Counted from the first letter of the stretch, positions 17,556 to 27,479 are shown. The stretch is 64,000 bases of DNA from Actinoalloteichus fjordicus (GCF_001941625.1 NZ_CP016076.1:496001-560000); one strand, 5' to 3'. Made by a program: numbers and translations. Notes: generated by a model not told the origin, from the letters alone.

Positions 17556-19085
17556 ATGACCCGTGCACGCAAGATCCCCGGACGTATCGCCTTCGTGGGC
17601 ACTGGCCCCGGAGACGCGGGACTCCTCACCGTCCGGGCTAAAGAAGTACTGAAAGCGGCCTCGCTCGTGGTCACCGATCCCGACGTGTCCGCCGAGGCGG
17701 CCTCGCTGGTCTCGGCGGACGCCGAGGTCCGGCCCGCGGTCGGCGATCCTGCCGACGTGGCCAAGGACATGGTCGCCGAGGCGAAGAACGGTCGCCCCGT
17801 CGTCCGCCTCGTCTCGGGTGACCCGTTCACCGCCGACGCGGTGGTGCGGGAGGCTCAGGCGGTGTCGCGCACCACGATCGCCTTCGACGTGGTCCCCGGC
17901 GTCGCCGGTGCCACGGCGGTGCCCGCCTACGCGGGGGTGGCGCTCGGGGCGGTGCACACCGAGGCCGACGTCCGAGGAACGATGGACTGGGCGGCCCTGG
18001 CCGCAGCACCGGGAACCCTGGTGCTGCACGCCTCGGGCAGTCACCTGGCGGAGGCGGCGTCGTCACTGGTGGAACACGGCCTCGCGCCGCAGACCCCGGT
18101 GGCCGTCACGGCCGACGGAACGACGTTCACGCAGCGCACGATCGACACGACGCTGGCCTCACTGGCCTCGGTGGCGGGGGACCTGCTGGGTCCGCTGGTG
18201 ATCACCGTGGGCTCTGCCGTGGCCGGTAGACAGAAGCTGTCCTGGTGGGAATCGCGTGCCCTGTACGGCTGGAAGGTCCTGGTGCCGCGAACCAAGGACC
18301 AGGCGGGCGCGATGAGCGACCGGCTCCGGGCGCACGGCGCGATCCCCGTGGAGGTTCCGACCATCTCGGTCGAGCCGCCGCGCAGCCCGGCCCAGATGGA
18401 GCGGGCGGTCAAGGGACTGGTCGACGGGCGCTACCAGTGGGTGGTGTTCACCTCGACCAATGCGGTTCGTGCCGTGTGGGAGAAGTTCCGCGAGTTCGGC
18501 CTGGACGCCAGGGCCTTCTCCGGGGTCAAGATCGCCTGTGTCGGCGAGTCCACGGCGGAGAAGGTGCGGTCCTTCGGCATCATCCCCGAGCTGGTTCCCT
18601 CCGGGGAGCAGTCCAGCGAGGGTCTGCTGGCGGACTTCCCGCCCTACGACGACATCCTCGACCCGGTGGACCGGGTGCTGCTGCCCAGGGCCGACATCGC
18701 CACCGAGACGCTCGCGGCGGGTCTGCGCGATCGAGGCTGGGAGATCGACGACGTCACCGCGTACCGGACGGTGCGGGCGGCTCCGCCGCCTGCCGACACT
18801 CGCGAGATGATCAAGACGGGCGGGTTCGACGCGGTGTGCTTCACCTCGTCGTCGACCGTCCGCAACCTGGTCGGCATCGCGGGCAAGCCGCACTCCCGGA
18901 CCCTGGTGGCCTGTATCGGCCCGGCCACCGCCGAGACGGCGACCGAGTTCGGCCTGCGGGTCGACGTGCAGCCCGAGGTCGCGCAGGTCTCCTCGCTGGT
19001 GGACGCACTGGCCTCGCACGCGGCTCGACTGCGTTCCGAGGGCGCCCTGCCGCCGCCGCGTAAGGCCAAGCGGGCTCGCCGCTAG
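17556..19085 (+). CDS. hemD: Uroporphyrinogen-III synthase fused to a TP-methylase-like domain
   Basis: A 509-residue fusion. Residues about 10-235 are a tetrapyrrole-methylase (CobA-like) domain with VGTGPGDAGLLT; residues about 245-500 are a HEM4 uroporphyrinogen-III synthase domain with VLVPRTKDQA, VFTSTNAV, CVGESTAE and CFTSSSTV. HemD cyclises hydroxymethylbilane to uroporphyrinogen III. Several conserved methylase positions are altered (RLVSGDPFTADAV, VVPGVAGATAVPAYAGV), so methylation activity is uncertain. ATG 17556 is preferred over GTG 17541 because GGGGAG lies seven bases before it. The gene follows hemC by 19 bases. Confidence 0.93.
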   Translation: MTRARKIPGRIAFVGTGPGDAGLLTVRAKEVLKAASLVVTDPDVSAEAASLVSADAEVRPAVGDPADVAKDMVAEAKNGRPVVRLVSGDPFTADAVVREAQAVSRTTIAFDVVPGVAGATAVPAYAGVALGAVHTEADVRGTMDWAALAAAPGTLVLHASGSHLAEAASSLVEHGLAPQTPVAVTADGTTFTQRTIDTTLASLASVAGDLLGPLVITVGSAVAGRQKLSWWESRALYGWKVLVPRTKDQAGAMSDRLRAHGAIPVEVPTISVEPPRSPAQMERAVKGLVDGRYQWVVFTSTNAVRAVWEKFREFGLDARAFSGVKIACVGESTAEKVRSFGIIPELVPSGEQSSEGLLADFPPYDDILDPVDRVLLPRADIATETLAAGLRDRGWEIDDVTAYRTVRAAPPPADTREMIKTGGFDAVCFTSSSTVRNLVGIAGKPHSRTLVACIGPATAETATEFGLRVDVQPEVAQVSSLVDALASHAARLRSEGALPPPRKAKRARR

Positions 19086-19120
19086 CGGTGCGGCGGCGCT
19101 CGACGATGCCGTGTCGATGA

Positions 19121-19160
19121 ACGGATCGTCCGGTCCACACCGGTGGGCGGGACGGTCCGT
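19121..19160 (+). terminator. Hairpin with T-run between hemD and hemB
   Basis: ACGGATCGTCC pairs with GGACGGTCCGT (11 bp, one G-U) around an 18-base loop and is followed by TTTT. It suggests partial or complete termination of rex-hemACD before hemB. Confidence 0.6.
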
Positions 19161-19229
19161 TTTCGTCTCGGTGCCGTCGACGTCCTGGCGAGGTCCTGCC
19201 GGAAGAACACGACGTCGTAAGGAGTCGAC

Positions 19230-20207
19230 ATGTTCCCGACGCACCGTCCTCGGCGGCTTCGACGCACCCCGGCGGTGCGTCGACTGGTCGCGGAGACGAG
19301 CGTGGCACCACGGCAGCTGGTGCTGCCGATGTTCGTCAAGGAGGGCGTGACGGCTCCCGTGCCGATCGCCTCGATGCCCGGCGTGGTCCAGCACGATCTG
19401 GACTCCCTGCGCCGGGCCGCCGTCGAGGCGGTCGAGGCGGGCGTCGGCGGGCTGATGCTCTTCGGCGTGCCCACCTCGCGGGACGCCGTCGGCTCTGCGG
19501 GCTCCGACCCGGACGGCATCCTCAACCGCGCGTTGGCGGCGGTCGCGGCCGAGGTCGGTGACGCGACGGTGGTCATGTCGGACTGCTGTCTCGACGAGTT
19601 CACCGATCACGGCCACTGCGGCCTGCTGGCCGCCGACGGCCACGTGGACAACGACGCGACGCTTCTCGCCTACCGGGAACTCGCCGTCGCCCAGGCGCGG
19701 GCGGGAGCCCAGGTCGTCGGGCCGAGCGGCATGATGGACGGCCAGGTCGGGGCCATCAGGGAGGCGCTGGACGAGGCCGATCTCGCCGACACCGCGATCC
19801 TCGCGTACTCCGTCAAGTACACCTCCGCCTTCTACGGCCCGTTCCGGGACGCCGTGGAGTCGCAGCTCGTCGGCGACCGGCGCACCTACCAGCAGGACCC
19901 GGCCAATGCCAGGGAGGCGCTGCGAGAGGCGACCCTGGACCTCGCCGAGGGCGCCGACGCGGTGATGATCAAGCCTGCGATGTCCTATCTGGACGTCGTA
20001 CGCCAGGTGGCTGAGATCGCCGACGTTCCGGTGGCCGCGTACCAGATCTCCGGTGAGTACTCGATGATCGAGGCCGCCGCCGCCAACGGCTGGCTGGATC
20101 GACGCGCCGCCGTGCTGGAGACGCTGACGTCGATTCGGCGGGCGGGCGCGGACATCGTGCTGACGTACTGGGCGGTCGAGGCCGCTCGCTGGCTGCGCGA
20201 AGGCTGA
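19230..20207 (+). CDS. hemB: Delta-aminolevulinic acid dehydratase (porphobilinogen synthase)
   Basis: Condenses two 5-aminolevulinates to porphobilinogen in a TIM-barrel active site. 325 residues. The two catalytic lysines are Lys196 (YSVKYTS) and Lys248 (MIKPAMSY). The metal site reads [15 protein letters not shown]: two of the three zinc-ligand cysteines of the Zn-type enzyme remain and the middle one is Asp. AAGGAG lies at 19218-19223 before ATG 19230. A hairpin with a T-run separates it from hemD, so it may have its own promoter. Confidence 0.96.
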   Translation: MFPTHRPRRLRRTPAVRRLVAETSVAPRQLVLPMFVKEGVTAPVPIASMPGVVQHDLDSLRRAAVEAVEAGVGGLMLFGVPTSRDAVGSAGSDPDGILNRALAAVAAEVGDATVVMSDCCLDEFTDHGHCGLLAADGHVDNDATLLAYRELAVAQARAGAQVVGPSGMMDGQVGAIREALDEADLADTAILAYSVKYTSAFYGPFRDAVESQLVGDRRTYQQDPANAREALREATLDLAEGADAVMIKPAMSYLDVVRQVAEIADVPVAAYQISGEYSMIEAAAANGWLDRRAAVLETLTSIRRAGADIVLTYWAVEAARWLREG

Positions 20208-20367
20208 TTCCCAGGCGGGCGTCGGCGCGTCGTGCGCCGATGCCGAGACGGTGCAGGCCGACGGCTCGACGCGGTCGGACCGGACGAGGCTGATGCGGGT
20301 TGCTCGACTGGGCTGCGGTCTGTGATGACTGTTCGCCTGTGACCCGATCCAACGATATGTTGAGCCG

Positions 20368-21291
20368 ATGATCACACCGGCCGACCCGGAGTCCTCTCGG
20401 CAGCCCGACTCTGCGCAGGATGGCCCCGCCGGCGCCTCGGCCGGGGCGGACCGAGCGGCCGCTGTCGCGCGGGCATCGGCTGCGGGCGAGGCGGCCTCCG
20501 CCGCAGGTGCTCCTTCCACACCCGAATCCGGGGCGGCCGCTGTCGCCGCCGGGCCGTCGGCTGCCGGGCAGGCCGCTGCCGCCGGGCTGCCGCACGCCGA
20601 GCCGTCGGACACCGAGCCGGTTGTCGCCGAGGAACCGGGCCCCGTGTCTCCGCCCGGCCTCGTGTCCGACCCCGACCCCGACCCCGACTCCGGCTCCGAC
20701 CCCGACCCCGATTCGGCAGTCGACCCCGACCGCGACTCGACGGTCGATTCCGGACCAGGCACGGACTCGGCAGACCGCCAGGCGGCAGCGGACCCGACCG
20801 GCTTGGACGTGGTGCCCGAGTCGGCGGCGACCGATGCGGCAGCGGTGCCCCACTTATCGACGCCCGACTCCTGCGCGGTGCCCGATCCCGACGGCGACAC
20901 TCCACCGCCGCCTGCGCCGGGCGTCCCGGTCGAAGTGAGCGTCGCGACCGGGCTGCTGGGCGTCGGGCTCGTCCTCCAGCTGATCGTGCCGGTGCAGACG
21001 CTGCTGGCAGGCGTTCCTGCCGATCACTGGGGCCCGGTGGCGCTGGCCTTGTTCCAGTGGTTCGGCTTTCTCGCCGTGTACGCGTTCTTCGCCGTCTCGG
21101 CGTATCGCGGTGCGCACTGGGCCCGAATCCTGCTGCTGGTCCTGGCCGCCGTGGCCGTGTTCGGCTTCCTCGCGGACATGGCGGAGCGGGTCTTCGGCCT
21201 TGCCGCGATCCTGCACTGCGTCGCGGTGCTCCTGCTGTTCCTGCCCGGAGCGCGAGCCCATTTCGCCTCCGACGACCACCCGCCACGCTGA
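20368..21291 (+). CDS. Membrane protein with long acidic disordered N-terminus
   Basis: A 307-residue protein. Residues 1 to about 185 are Ala/Pro/Asp/Ser-rich, with DPDPD-type repeats at about residues 100-130, and are probably disordered. The C-terminal 120 residues carry four hydrophobic helices, with HWARILLLVL between the second and third. That motif recurs in the next four genes, which mark it as the first of a local family. Function unknown. Mycobacteria also carry small membrane proteins after hemB (the Rv0513-Rv0514 area). A weak ribosome site precedes ATG 20368. Confidence 0.75.
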   Translation: MITPADPESSRQPDSAQDGPAGASAGADRAAAVARASAAGEAASAAGAPSTPESGAAAVAAGPSAAGQAAAAGLPHAEPSDTEPVVAEEPGPVSPPGLVSDPDPDPDSGSDPDPDSAVDPDRDSTVDSGPGTDSADRQAAADPTGLDVVPESAATDAAAVPHLSTPDSCAVPDPDGDTPPPPAPGVPVEVSVATGLLGVGLVLQLIVPVQTLLAGVPADHWGPVALALFQWFGFLAVYAFFAVSAYRGAHWARILLLVLAAVAVFGFLADMAERVFGLAAILHCVAVLLLFLPGARAHFASDDHPPR

Positions 21292-21796
21292 TCGGCCACG
21301 CTGCCTCGTCCCGCAGCGGATGATCGACTGCGGGCATCGGCTGCCCGAACTCACCATGCCCGCCGACCGGACGACGGCGACTTCTCGGCCCGATCGGCAC
21401 GAATGATCGGCACCCGTAGGCGCCGGAGCACTGCTCCTAACGGCGGCCCGCCCGGCACGATCGGGCAGGTCGGCGCCGCGAGAACGACCCGGAGCGCACG
21501 GCGCAGCGCCCGCCGGGAGTCACGAGCGCACTGCTTCATCCGAACCGGTGGTCTTCCGCTCCGATCGATCGTCGACTCCACCGGCGCGCGGGAGCAGACG
21601 GCGACGTGGAGTGCGTCGCGGACGCCCCCGGCCGTCAGCCGATCACCCTGCGGCGACGCGGTGTCGAGCCCCCGATGAGCCGGGCGATCTCCGGTGGGGG
21701 ACGCCGAGCGCGTTCCCGAGACACCGGCCGCTGCCGGATCAGGCCGCGTCCGTCCAGCCGGTGGACATCACCGCGAGCGGCTTCTAACGTTCAGGC
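21292..21796. other. Gene-free spacer
   Basis: About 505 bases with no convincing frame. Only the -10 hexamer TAACGT (21785-21790) at its end is recognisable. Confidence 0.45.
21785..21790 (+). promoter_or_regulatory. Probable -10 of leaderless membrane-protein gene
   Basis: TAACGT six bases before GTG 21797, with no Shine-Dalgarno sequence. Confidence 0.45.
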
Positions 21797-22354
21797 GTGT
21801 CCGCACCCAATGATCCGGATCGTCCTGGTTCGCACGAGTCGATCCCCTCCGCACAGTCCTATCCCGCTGCGCCCGCGTCCAACGCCGGTGTGCAGACGAT
21901 TCCGGTGCCGAGAGAGGTCACGATCTCTTTCTGGATCTGGATCGTGACGGCGGTGATGATCTTCAGTTCGGTGCTCTCGCTCTTCGGTCAGCGCGACGAG
22001 ATCAGGGCGCAGACGATGCAGGAGAACCAGGGCAACCTGACTCCGGAGGAGGTCGATCAGGCTGTCACCCTCGCCTTCGGGCTGTTCTTCATCGTCTACC
22101 TCGCCGTCGCCCTGCTGTTCACCCTGTTCGCCTTCAAGGCCAAGGCCGGTCGGAACTGGGCCCGGATCGCGTTGGCGGTCGTCACCGGACTCAATCTCGT
22201 TGCCTTCATCAGCGGTCCGAACCAGGGACATGTGATGAGCCTGGTGTCGATCCTCGTCTCGGTGGCCGCCGTGGTGCTGCTGTACCTGCCCAACTCGAGC
22301 GCGTACTTCGCGCTGAAGAAGGGCATGACTCCGCCGCGCGGTCGGGTGATCTGA
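21797..22354 (+). CDS. Four-helix membrane protein, local family member 2
   Basis: 185 residues: a short Pro/Ser-rich cytosolic head, then four hydrophobic helices starting near residues 42, 90, 122 and 147. The family motif is RNWARIALAVV between helices 2 and 3, and the end of helix 4 reads VLLYLPNSSAYFALKKG, like the YLPESNRYF ends of the next two proteins. Helices 1 and 2 are joined by a 30-residue extracytoplasmic loop containing QRDEIR. Function unknown. The promoter hexamer suggests a leaderless message. Confidence 0.82.
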   Translation: MSAPNDPDRPGSHESIPSAQSYPAAPASNAGVQTIPVPREVTISFWIWIVTAVMIFSSVLSLFGQRDEIRAQTMQENQGNLTPEEVDQAVTLAFGLFFIVYLAVALLFTLFAFKAKAGRNWARIALAVVTGLNLVAFISGPNQGHVMSLVSILVSVAAVVLLYLPNSSAYFALKKGMTPPRGRVI

Positions 22355-22785
22355 GCGCCGGACAGGCGGCGAGTCGAACCCGGCCCCAGCGGCCGGTCAG
22401 CGGAATGGGTGCGCCCGACCGGTGTGCCGGGAACGACGCATCGGGATTCGCACCAGCGGTTGCATGCTGCGGAGGGTCACGACGGCCGAACGGCCCGGCG
22501 TGGTCGGCGGGTGAGTCGTCCTGCCGTGGCCGGTATCACGGCACGGCCGCCGAGCCCGGTCAGCGGACTGGGCGCACCCGCACCGACGTGCCCCGCTCGT
22601 CGTCGCAGGCGCCGGGGCTTCGGCACACCGCCGCACCGCGACCGCCTCAGCACGCCGTCGGGTCGCGCACCGTAACCGACGGGCCTGCTCGGACCAAACC
22701 GCGAGCTGCCCGATGTCGGCACGACTTAGTCCCGTTCTCACCATTCCGGTGGACGAGTGGACAAGTGCTTTCTACTGTGCAGCAC
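22355..22785. other. Gene-free spacer
   Basis: 431 bases without a convincing gene. TACTGT at 22773-22778 near its end is the probable promoter of the next gene. Confidence 0.45.
22773..22778 (+). promoter_or_regulatory. Probable -10 of leaderless membrane-protein gene
   Basis: TACTGT seven bases before GTG 22786. TGGACA at 22749-22754 is a possible -35 element 18 bases upstream. Confidence 0.5.
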
Positions 22786-23460
22786 GTGAGCACGCCATAT
22801 GGTCAACAAGGTCAGGGACAGCCGCAGGAGTTCGGCGGCCCGGCCGCACCGTCGGGTCCGGGCGGTTACCCGCCCGCGCCGCCGCCCGGACCTCCGGGGT
22901 CCTACCCGCCACCCCCCGGCGCGCCTGGTGGCTACCCGGCGCAGTCCGGCCCGCAGGGCCCTCCCGGCTACGGCAACTTCCCGGGCGGGATGGAGCAGCC
23001 GTCGGGACCGGGGCAGCGTCCCACCCGGCCGCGCACCGTGAACATCGCCTTCATTCTGTATCTGGTGAACTCGGCGCTCGGCATCCTGGGTGCCGTCATC
23101 CTCATGGCCACCATGGACTCGCTCATCGTCGCCGAGGCCCGCGCCGCCGGGCTGGACAGCGAAGCCGAGAGCGTGCTGGAGACCTTCCGGGCCGCGATGA
23201 TGATCACTGCCGTGATCGCCCTGATCTTCTCGGCGGTGTTCCTCCTGTTCGTGTTCATGATGCGGAACGGACGGAACTGGGCCCGAATCCTCCTCACCGT
23301 GCTGTCCGGACTCGCCTTGCTCTCCACGATCGGCAGCCTCGGCGACACCGGTTCCAACGGACTCCTCGTCGGCCAGACGATGCTCTCGATCGCGCTGCCG
23401 ATCGGCGCCATCGTCGCGATGTACCTGCCCGAATCGAACCGTTACTTCAAGTCCAACTGA
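22786..23460 (+). CDS. Four-helix membrane protein with Pro/Gly-rich head, family member 3
   Basis: 224 residues. Residues 1-80 are a PPGxPPGSYPP-type Pro/Gly/Gln-rich region, followed by four hydrophobic helices. The loop after helix 2 reads MRNGRNWARILLTVL and the C-terminus YLPESNRYFKSN. These two motifs are almost identical in the next gene, so the two arose by duplication. GTG 22786 is chosen for the -10 hexamer; GTG 22777 is an alternative. Function unknown; the Pro-rich head could bind protein partners in the cytosol. Confidence 0.82.
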   Translation: MSTPYGQQGQGQPQEFGGPAAPSGPGGYPPAPPPGPPGSYPPPPGAPGGYPAQSGPQGPPGYGNFPGGMEQPSGPGQRPTRPRTVNIAFILYLVNSALGILGAVILMATMDSLIVAEARAAGLDSEAESVLETFRAAMMITAVIALIFSAVFLLFVFMMRNGRNWARILLTVLSGLALLSTIGSLGDTGSNGLLVGQTMLSIALPIGAIVAMYLPESNRYFKSN

Positions 23461-23734
23461 GCCTCCTCGGCGCTCGGCGGCCGAGCATCATCGGCCCCAT
23501 CCCGGTCGAGATGCGAGGCCGCCGAGTACCCGCCCCGATCGTCGAGCGGCCCCGCCTTCGACCTACGACCGGGTGTGACACGCCACTTCCTCGAGTAGTA
23601 GTCGACTCCGGGTCCGCTCGGCAGCCGGGCCCCGTGGTGCTCGTCCGGCGTCGGCAGGCCCGAGATCGGCTCCAGTGCGGACACGAGTTCGTCCCGGTCT
23701 GATCAACATCGGGTCCGAGGTCGGCTGGTCTTCC

Positions 23735-23740
23735 TACCGT
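23735..23740 (+). promoter_or_regulatory. Probable -10 of leaderless membrane-protein gene
   Basis: TACCGT eight bases before GTG 23749, with no Shine-Dalgarno sequence. Confidence 0.45.
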
Positions 23741-23748
23741 GGCTACTC

Positions 23749-24405
23749 GTGAATGAGCCAGCCGGTCCTTCAGGACCAGGCACGACCGAGCCTGCACATC
23801 CGGACCACGGCACCTACGCGGTCGACGCACCCCCGGAGCCGCCGGGCGCACCCCCGGCGCCGGGGGCCTGGCCCGCTGCGCAGGCCTACCGGGGATACCC
23901 GAACGCCATGGCGCCGCCCCAGTCGGTCCTGAGGTCCGCCCCCGTCCGGCCGCGTTCCGTAGACCTCGCGTTCTCCGTGCACCTTTGCGGCTCGGTGCTC
24001 GGCCTCCTCAGTGCCCTGCTCGGTCTCGTGATCCTGGACGAGCAGATCCGTGCGGACCTGGGTTCCGACGACCTGGGGATGCCGAGTCTGGACGCCGCGG
24101 TCGAGCTCATGAGGATCGTGGCGGTGACGATGACCATAGTCGTCGTCGTCATCTCCGTGGTGTTCCTCTTCTTCGTGTTCGCGATGCGCAACGGACGAAG
24201 CTGGGCCCGGATCCTGCTCACCGTGGTCGGCAGCCTGAACCTGCTGGCCAGTCTCGGGTACCTCGGCCAACTGGGCGTGCAGTTCGGCATCGGCGGGGTG
24301 GGCGTCGTCGTCGCCACCGTGAACATCCTGATCCTGCCTGTGACGGCCCTGGGGATCATCGCGATGTACCTGCCGGAGTCCAACCGCTATTTCCAGTACA
24401 ACTGA
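23749..24405 (+). CDS. Four-helix membrane protein with Pro-rich head, family member 4
   Basis: 218 residues: a Pro/Ala-rich head to about residue 65, then four hydrophobic helices. It shares MRNGRSWARILLTVVG and the C-terminal YLPESNRYFQYN with member 3. The long extracytoplasmic loop between helices 1 and 2 is acidic (ADLGSDDLGMPSLD). The next family member starts three bases after its stop, so members 4 and 5 form an operon. Function unknown. Confidence 0.83.
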   Translation: MNEPAGPSGPGTTEPAHPDHGTYAVDAPPEPPGAPPAPGAWPAAQAYRGYPNAMAPPQSVLRSAPVRPRSVDLAFSVHLCGSVLGLLSALLGLVILDEQIRADLGSDDLGMPSLDAAVELMRIVAVTMTIVVVVISVVFLFFVFAMRNGRSWARILLTVVGSLNLLASLGYLGQLGVQFGIGGVGVVVATVNILILPVTALGIIAMYLPESNRYFQYN

Positions 24406-24408
24406 GCA

Positions 24409-24864
24409 ATGGCAGAACCCGCCGAGGCACCCGTGGTGCTCCCGCCGAAGGTCATTCGCATCGCCGTCGCACTGTGGTACGCGCTGGCCGTCTTCCTCAC
24501 CCTGCACGCCCTGTTCCTCTGGCTGCGCCCGCAGGGCATCGCCGAGCAGCTTCAGCGGCGGTCCGACGTCACTCCGGCGGAGGCGGCCGACTTCGCCGCA
24601 GACCTGGTGTTGGAGAACCTGCTCGTCACGCTGTTCTTCGCGGTGCTCTACTGCGGGTTCGCCTTCCTCCTCGGTCGGCGACGCCGCTGGCCGAGGATCG
24701 CGCTGACCGTCGTCGGCGCCCTCCAGCTCTTCCTCCAACTCGGTGCCGGGTTCACGCCCGTGGGCATCGTCGTCCTCCTGCTGGTGATCGGCGGCCTGGT
24801 CACCGTCTGGCTGCCGAAGTCGTCGATCTGGCTGAACGGGCGCGATCCGGAGCAGGCGGCCTGA
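24409..24864 (+). CDS. Four-helix membrane protein, family member 5
   Basis: 151 residues with almost no soluble head. Four hydrophobic helices; RRRRWPRIALTVVGAL corresponds to the NWARILLTV motif of its neighbours, and the C-terminus WLPKSSIWLNG to their YLPESNRYF. ATG 24409 lies three bases after the preceding stop, so it is translated from the same message as member 4. Function unknown. Confidence 0.82.
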   Translation: MAEPAEAPVVLPPKVIRIAVALWYALAVFLTLHALFLWLRPQGIAEQLQRRSDVTPAEAADFAADLVLENLLVTLFFAVLYCGFAFLLGRRRRWPRIALTVVGALQLFLQLGAGFTPVGIVVLLLVIGGLVTVWLPKSSIWLNGRDPEQAA

Positions 24865-25115
24865 TCCGAGCTGGATCAGGTAGCACTCCGCCGCCTCGTC
24901 TCGGCCTGCTCACGGTGTGATCGAGGCGGGGCCCCAGCCTGCGGGAGCGGTGCGGCAGGCGGATGCGACTCGGCACGTCCGAGGCCTGCGCACCCCGGAG
25001 TGACGATCGCTCCTGCCGCACCGATGATCCGTGCAGGCGGAGTGCCGAACCCGGTGATCGACTCCGTCGCAGGCACGACCCCTCGGGCAGGCGACACATG
25101 GCAGACTCTTCGGTC

Positions 25116-25466
25116 ATGACCGCTCCGCACCCGACGAACACGATCGGTGACCACCCGGTGGGGGCACATCGCCTGCACCAGCCGCGCCGTGCCGTGCTCG
25201 CCGTCGGCGAGGTGATCCTCGCCGTCGGGCTGGTCGTCCTCGCCGTGTGGCTCTGGCGGACGGGTGTGCTGCGCGACGAACTGCCCACCGGGGAGGGAGA
25301 GTCGAGGGTGCTGCTGCGTTACGTCGGCGACCGGCTCGCCCTGTCAGTGGGTGCCGGGTGCCTGGCAGGCGTCCTGCTGCTCGACTCGATTCGTCAGTTC
25401 ACCCTCGCGATCCGGACTCGGCCGAGGCCCGAGCCCCTCTTCGGGCCGGTCCCGCCGCCGAGCTGA
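25116..25466 (+). CDS. Small two-helix membrane protein
   Basis: About 116 residues with hydrophobic helices at roughly 28-48 and 76-93, joined by a polar loop ([12 protein letters not shown]), and a Pro/Arg-rich tail. It has no NWARI motif, so it is not clearly part of the preceding family. ATG 25116 is preferred; ATG 25098 would add six residues. Small membrane proteins at this place before hemL are also found in mycobacteria. Function unknown. Confidence 0.7.
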   Translation: MTAPHPTNTIGDHPVGAHRLHQPRRAVLAVGEVILAVGLVVLAVWLWRTGVLRDELPTGEGESRVLLRYVGDRLALSVGAGCLAGVLLLDSIRQFTLAIRTRPRPEPLFGPVPPPS

Positions 25467-25509
25467 CCCGCTGCCACCGGCCGGTCGGGGGACTTGCGAG
25501 ACTGGTCCG

Positions 25510-26850
25510 GTGACTCAGGTGCCCGATCCTCCGACGTCCGCGCAGCCGGTGGCCCGTTCGCAGGCCCTGTTCGACCGTGCGAGCGGGGTGACCCCCGGCG
25601 GGGTGAACTCGCCGGTTCGTGCGTTCCACTCCGTGGGCGGCACGCCGCGCTTCATGGTGCGCGGCGCAGGCGCCTACCTCTGGGACGCCGACGACAACCG
25701 CTACGTCGACCTGGTCAGCTCGTGGGGCCCGATGATCCTGGGCCATGCCCACCCGGCCGTCGTCGACGCGGTGCGGACGTCGGCCGCCGCCGGTCTCTCC
25801 TTCGGCACGCCGACGGAGGGCGAGATCCTTCTCGCCGAGGAGATCATCGGCCGGGTCGACCCGGTGGAACAGGTCCGGCTCGTCAACTCGGGCACCGAGG
25901 CGACGATGAGCGCCATCCGACTGGCCAGGGGCGTCACCGGCCGAGACAAGATCGTCAAGTTCGCGGGCTGCTACCACGGACACGTCGACGCGCTGCTCGC
26001 CGCCGCAGGCTCCGGCCTGGCCACCCTCGGCATCTCCTCCACGCCGGGAGTCTCCTCCGTTCAGACGGCGGACACGATCGTCCTGCCGTACAACGACGTC
26101 GCGGCGCTGCGGGCGGTGTTCGCCGAACACGGCCGAGACATCGCCTGCGTGATCACCGAGGCCGCGGCGGGGAACATGGGCGCGGTCGCTCCGCTGCCCG
26201 GTTTCAACGCGGAGCTGCGCACCCTGTGCCACGCCTCGGGCGCGCTGCTGATCATGGACGAGGTGATGACGGGCTTCCGCGTCTCCTCGGCGGGCTGGTA
26301 CGGGCTGGAGGGCGTGGCGGGCGACCTCTACACCTTCGGCAAGGTCATGTCGGGGGGGCTTCCCGCAGCCGCGTTCGGCGGTCGGGCCGACGTGATGTCG
26401 GCGCTCTCCCCGGTCGGACCGGTCTACCAGGCAGGGACCCTGTCCGGGAATCCCGTCGCCGTCGCCGCCGGACTTGCGACGCTGCGCACGGCCGACACCT
26501 CGGTCTACGCGCGGCTGGACGCCAATGCGCGGCGCCTCGGCGAGTTGTTCGCCGACGCGTTGACCGGCGCCGGAGTGGCCCATCAGATCGGCTATGCGGG
26601 CAACCTCGTCAGCATCTTCTTCTCCGACTCGCCGGTACACGACTTCGCCGGTGCCCAGGCCGCCGAGACCTGGCGATTCCCCGCGTTCTTCCGCAGCCTG
26701 CTCGCGGCAGGCGTCTACGCCCCGCCGAGCGCCTTCGAGGCCTTCTTCGTCTCGGCCGCACTGGACGACGCCGCGTTCGAGATCATCGCCGCCGCACTGC
26801 CCGCCGCCGCGACCGCGGCGGCCGAGGCCCGACCGGAGGGAGATCGGTGA
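25510..26850 (+). CDS. hemL: Glutamate-1-semialdehyde 2,1-aminomutase
   Basis: PLP enzyme converting glutamate-1-semialdehyde to 5-aminolevulinate, the step after HemA. 446 residues. Landmarks are [14 protein letters not shown] near the N-terminus, [22 protein letters not shown], the PLP aspartate in [11 protein letters not shown] and the Schiff-base lysine, Lys278, in [10 protein letters not shown]. It is separated from hemB by the membrane-protein group but completes the C5 pathway hemA-hemL-hemB-hemC-hemD in this window. GTG 25510 is the start; its stop overlaps the next gene. Confidence 0.97.
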   Translation: MTQVPDPPTSAQPVARSQALFDRASGVTPGGVNSPVRAFHSVGGTPRFMVRGAGAYLWDADDNRYVDLVSSWGPMILGHAHPAVVDAVRTSAAAGLSFGTPTEGEILLAEEIIGRVDPVEQVRLVNSGTEATMSAIRLARGVTGRDKIVKFAGCYHGHVDALLAAAGSGLATLGISSTPGVSSVQTADTIVLPYNDVAALRAVFAEHGRDIACVITEAAAGNMGAVAPLPGFNAELRTLCHASGALLIMDEVMTGFRVSSAGWYGLEGVAGDLYTFGKVMSGGLPAAAFGGRADVMSALSPVGPVYQAGTLSGNPVAVAAGLATLRTADTSVYARLDANARRLGELFADALTGAGVAHQIGYAGNLVSIFFSDSPVHDFAGAQAAETWRFPAFFRSLLAAGVYAPPSAFEAFFVSAALDDAAFEIIAAALPAAATAAAEARPEGDR

Positions 26851-27479
26851 GCACCCGCACCGTCGTTCATCTGCTTCGCCATGGTGAAGTGCACAATCCT
26901 GAGGGCATCCTGTACGGAAGGCTGCCCGGCTTCCGGCTCTCCGAGCGCGGCGAACGGCAGGCCGAGACGGTCGCCGAGTTCCTGTCGGGGCACGACATCG
27001 TGCACGTGGTGACCTCGCCGTTGGAGCGCGCGAGGCAGACGGCGCTTCCGCTGCTGGCTGCGCACCAGCTCACCCCCTCGATCGACGACCGACTCATCGA
27101 GGCGGACAACCTCTTCGAGGGCCAGCGGGTCTCGGTGGGCGACGGCGCGCTGCGGTCGCCGAAGAACTGGCCGAAGCTGCTCAACCCGTTCCTGCCGTCC
27201 TGGGGCGAGCCCTACCTGAAGATCGCCCATCGGATGCTGGCCGCCGTGCATCGCGCCAGAGCCGCCGCCGAGGGGCATGAGGCAGTGTGCGTCTCGCATC
27301 AGCTCCCGGTGTGGACGGTGCGACAGTTCCTCCAGGGCGATCGGCTCTGGCACGACCCGAGGCATCGGCAGTGTGCGCTGGCCTCGTTGACGAGCCTGGA
27401 GTTCGAGGCGGAGCGTCTGGTCGGAATCAGTTACCGCGAACCGGCCGGGCCGTCCGGCAGTCAGGTCGCAGGCGCATGA
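26847..27479 (+). CDS. Histidine phosphatase family protein
   Basis: 210 residues of the phosphoglycerate-mutase-like fold. The phosphohistidine motif is LLRHGEVHN at about residues 9-17, with [10 protein letters not shown] and the second catalytic His in CVSHQLPVW. It overlaps the hemL stop by four bases and is overlapped by resA, so it is part of the hemL-resA operon; the same order occurs in mycobacteria (Rv0524-Rv0526). The substrate is unknown; annotation as a metabolic mutase would be unsafe. Confidence 0.92.
   Translation: MSTRTVVHLLRHGEVHNPEGILYGRLPGFRLSERGERQAETVAEFLSGHDIVHVVTSPLERARQTALPLLAAHQLTPSIDDRLIEADNLFEGQRVSVGDGALRSPKNWPKLLNPFLPSWGEPYLKIAHRMLAAVHRARAAAEGHEAVCVSHQLPVWTVRQFLQGDRLWHDPRHRQCALASLTSLEFEAERLVGISYREPAGPSGSQVAGA

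Noticed and set aside
18159-20900. 913-codon open frame opposite hemD-hemB
   Set aside because: Antisense shadow of two certain genes; composition not protein-like.
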